Below, piece by piece: positions 61,501-64,000 of a stretch of 64,000 nt of DNA. A program made the position numbers and the translations under genes. The stretch covers positions 1-64,000 of the forward strand of contig NJFT01000158.1 of NCBI GenBank assembly GCA_002221725.1, in the 5' to 3' direction. Source of the DNA: Scedosporium boydii (taxonomy: Eukaryota; Ascomycota; Sordariomycetes; Microascales; Microascaceae). Within the stretch, counting starts at the first letter, position 1; the number at the start of each line of letters is the position of its first letter. The notes under the pieces were generated by a model. That model was not told the origin of the DNA. It did no database searches and was given only the letters and a program-made list of their open reading frames with translations.

Positions 61501-61650
61501 ATCAAGAAACGGACCTTGCGTGCTCGACATGTGAGACATCCTGTCAAGTGGAGTGTCAGTCAAGTGTCGACAAGTAGTCGGCCTAAAACGGAGAGCGGGG
61601 AACCCACCAGTGCGGGACCGCCTTACGGCCCCAGATCGCCCTGCCTCCAT
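58511..61650 (-). CDS. Fungal transcription factor with two Zn2Cys6 clusters
   Basis: Eight exons (61608-61650, 61515-61540, 60867-61393, 60608-60775, 60417-60549, 59317-60363, 59154-59257, 58511-59096) join in frame to about 877 aa. The first binuclear zinc cluster (residues 16-43) starts GCLTCRARKVKCDE and is split over the first three exons. A second complete cluster (residues 77-104) starts CGSCRTLKVRC. Both have Cys spacing 2-6-6-2-6. The fungal-specific regulatory domain follows (HPLRCFGFIHEPSF, LLHEHELRIGNYASAFM, GLAVRLCQGLQLNLEP). The C-terminus is Ser/Pro-rich. Exon 4 could instead start at about 60811, adding 12 residues. Probably a nuclear activator; its position beside sulfatase, GH51 and sugar porter suggests, but does not prove, that it controls them. 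Confidence 0.85.
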
Positions 61651-62807
61651 GGTGAGTTCAGACTCAATGCAGCCAGTGCTCCGGAGTAGTAGCAGCTCAC
61701 TCATCGGAAAGGGGGGAACTTTCATGACCGCATTTCTGAGGTCTCGGCCAGGGCGCGTAATCCAATTAGTCATCATCAGCTTGTCCCTATTCCTGGCAAT
61801 TGTTAGGGACGCTGTACCATTTTGATACGGACGCCGCATCCTTAGGGGTGGTGCCGCACTTTTAGCGCTTCTCATTGGTCAAAACCACATCTATTAGTGA
61901 CAATAACTCGCTACGTACCAGAATTCTGCCACATTCTTACCAACTGGCCACCAAAAATTCGACGGTGCGTCCGTCCATCTTCGTGTCGCGTTTTGCGGCA
62001 TTGTATTCCGAATGTTTCCCCTGCACCAAATACGAATACCGCCAATATAAGCTGTAGTTGCTTCATTCGGAAGCACCGCAACTGGGAGGATGAGCGATCG
62101 TCATATGGAATATTGAGTTTAGCGGCAGTGGGCGTAGGCGCGGATGCATTTGCTGGTTCACCATGCAGCCGGCAACGTTTCCGGCGTGGTGCTGTTCGTA
62201 ACCACAGCGACCGGAGGCAGAACCTATAACGGCGCCATCCGTGCCCTGCCGATCTTGGTTTCCGTTCTCAATTCTGATGAGGTTGTTGGATCGCCGCGGT
62301 TGGCCCTGTTCGTTTGGAGCCATGGGGTAGGCGTGAGACATGCCGTGTCCGGGAAGGTTGACGAGACCGCCGTCGAGAGGGTTCAGATCACCCTCCATTC
62401 CGACGGACGCGGGCGCCTTCTGTACTGGCGGTGCACTCTTCTTGACGTGAGCTTGAGGGAGCTACTGGGCTTGCTACCGGCACAGAGAATTCATATTATA
62501 ATGGCGGTGCGGACGGAAGAGAAGATGACATGTAAAGGCTCGGACGACGACGGCTAGACACTTGAAGCGCCATCTTCTTCGCCGTAGGTCATAGCCCCCC
62601 CGCTTCCTTGGCGTGCTGCGGCGTGCCGCGAACTTGCGTTTTGTCCTTTCTGGTGCCCCTGAGTAGCGGATGTCGCGTCTAATCTGCGCCTCTTTTAGTC
62701 CCTGTCTCCCGGACATTAATTCTGGCTCCGGTGGGGGACTGTTACTTTATATGTATTCCACTTATAAGCACAAGATGTTGGTGTAAAAATAACAGTATAT
62801 ATATATT

Positions 62808-62870
62808 GAGAAAAAGAAAAAGAAAAAGAAAGAGATGGAGAAAGAGAAAGAGAAAAAGAGAAAGAAGGAG
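62808..62870. repeat. Purine-rich (GAAA)n repeat
   Basis: About 63 bp composed almost only of A and G in GAAAAA/GAAAGA units on the plus strand. Confidence 0.85.
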
Positions 62871-63634
62871 GCCTGCTGCTCTTAGAATCTGAATTCTCCA
62901 ACTTCTTCGAAACGAGACGACTCTGACCCACTTCGCGGTCGATGCCACCCAGGCACAAAACAGCCAGGCAAGCCAAGGAAGGACATTGCCTCCCGGGTCT
63001 GGGAAGACTTGAGATCATGGCAGGAAACCCCCAACCGAGCGGCTCATGCACCAACAGTCCAACACTGCGACAAAATGCCCCAGATGTCAATTGGAGCACC
63101 GAATTTGGATTGACACAAGTGCTTAGCGTCCATCTTTTACAGCATTGAGGTTTTCGCGATGGAACATCGGGGACCCTGTCCGGCTAAGGATGGCTCAGTA
63201 CGTTCTCTCACTTGTCCCTATACGATTGCATGACGTGTCTCTGACAAATGTAGGGAATGCCTTCTCTCCGACTATTGTATGATGCAGTTTGCTTTTTCAT
63301 TCTCGGGGTAGGCAACATTCTTCTACGGGGATTCATTAATCAACTTAGATCAACTTAGATCAACGTTGGCAACGATGCCTGCAAGGACACCACAGTCTAA
63401 GTCTGGGTCCCAATACTACATACAATTGATTCACCACCTGATTGTAGCTATTTCGAGTTGTGTCTTCTCCGCCCATCCTTGTCTTCAGCGCGTTGAGCAT
63501 GCTTTCACATCTTCTGTCTGATATTTTATGTTCCACGAGAGCCATTGCTCGACGCAAATTTGATTTTGCCACTACTACCCAGTCTCTCTAGCCCCCGCAA
63601 CAGCCGCAGCTACAATGATGGTATAAAAGTCCCC

Positions 63635-63725
63635 CTCCTTCTCCTCCTTCTCCTCCTTCTCCTCCTTCTCCTCCTTCCCCTCCTTCTCCTCCTTCCCCTC
63701 CTTCTCCTCCTTCTCCTCCTTCTCC
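63635..63725. repeat. (CTCCTT)n microsatellite
   Basis: About fifteen imperfect copies of CTCCTT form a strand-asymmetric polypyrimidine tract. Read on the minus strand it encodes a Lys/Glu repeat. Confidence 0.9.
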
Positions 63726-64000
63726 CTCTTGCACATCCAGCATCCCTTAGACCCGCCAAGCCCTAAGTTGGTAGCGCCAGCTATTAAATGAAGTGATCGA
63801 TGATCAAAGTCGTTAAACAAGGCCTCCTCTTCCCGCTGCATCTTGTCTTCTAGGTCTTTCTTCTTCTGGTCGTAATGCTGATTTAGAGAATCGCGGGCTC
63901 GAACGTTAATATATCCTCTACTAGGACTCACAAATCGTGTATGCCAAGTTCTGCGAGCCACTAGGGATCTTGCCAAGGAGCAGTGGTGAAAATGTCGTTT

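Larger units (their letters stand above)
61651..64000. other. Right end without supported gene
   Basis: ORFs on both strands at 62063-62716 have partly coding-like composition (minus strand, segment starting MEGDLNPLDGG), but no domain, start or splice pattern is convincing. A 133-codon minus ORF at 63575-63976 consists largely of the Lys/Glu translation of the pyrimidine repeat and may be part of a gene outside the window. Confidence 0.4.

Noticed and set aside
62144..62557. 137-codon plus ORF
   Set aside because: The opposite strand looks equally or more coding-like; no domain or splice signals on either strand decide it.
63575..63976. 133-codon minus ORF
   Set aside because: Much of it is the Lys/Glu translation of the CTCCTT microsatellite; the remainder has no recognised domain.

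Overview
The window is nuclear DNA of a filamentous ascomycete (Pezizomycotina). Evidence: short 50-100 bp GT-AG introns with TACTAAC/CTGAC-like branch sites, a self-sufficient P450foxy (CYP505) gene, a double Zn2Cys6 regulator, an NCS1 Fur-type permease, fungal F-box and secreted-protein families, and a long AT-rich block of retrotransposons decayed by C-to-T changes typical of repeat-induced point mutation (RIP). The species cannot be named from the sequence.

Left gene-rich arm (about 1.7-25.6 kb): cytosolic-type Mn superoxide dismutase (-), an SDR of the HSDL2-like type (-), P450foxy CYP505 (+, five exons), two tandem paralogues of an unrecognised secreted protein with an internally duplicated domain (+), an NCS1 nucleobase/allantoin-type permease (+), a small secreted crystallin-like protein with an acidic tail (-), a secreted DJ-1/PfpI protein (+), an F-box gene broken by three in-frame stops, and a 5' gene fragment at 25.2 kb.

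Central AT-rich block (about 27.2-42.5 kb): no intact genes. It is a stack of retroelements whose boundaries can be read to the base from target-site duplications (TSDs). A RIP-mutated Gypsy-type element (30865-36028, TSD GTATT, two 433-bp LTRs) lies in older AT-rich DNA. Inserted in it are an un-mutated 529-bp LTR-like element (31818-32346, TSD ATAC) and two 589-bp miniature LTR elements (TRIM/SMART type, 149-bp LTRs) in opposite orientation. Most of the Gypsy pol is missing, and the miniature element at the gap has no matching TSD. Further solo LTRs lie at 27659-28067 (TSD AGAGA), 39778-40025 (TSD ATGAT) and about 41155-41565. The miniature element carries a candidate self-priming site: 16 nt just inside its 5' LTR are perfectly complementary to a hairpin segment of its 3' LTR.

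Right arm (about 42.6-64 kb): a GH128-like fragment, a few unrecognised ORFs, a C2H2 zinc-finger gene (+), a Cys-rich single-pass surface protein (-), then a compact carbohydrate-use neighbourhood. This holds an MFS sugar porter (-, one-base frameshift), a secreted GH51 alpha-L-arabinofuranosidase (-) divergent from a sulfohydrolase-like sulfatase (+), and a large regulator with two Zn2Cys6 clusters in tandem (-). The last 2.3 kb hold only simple repeats and doubtful ORFs. Exon joins were derived by hand from reading frame, splice consensus and family continuity; no alignment or transcript was available.
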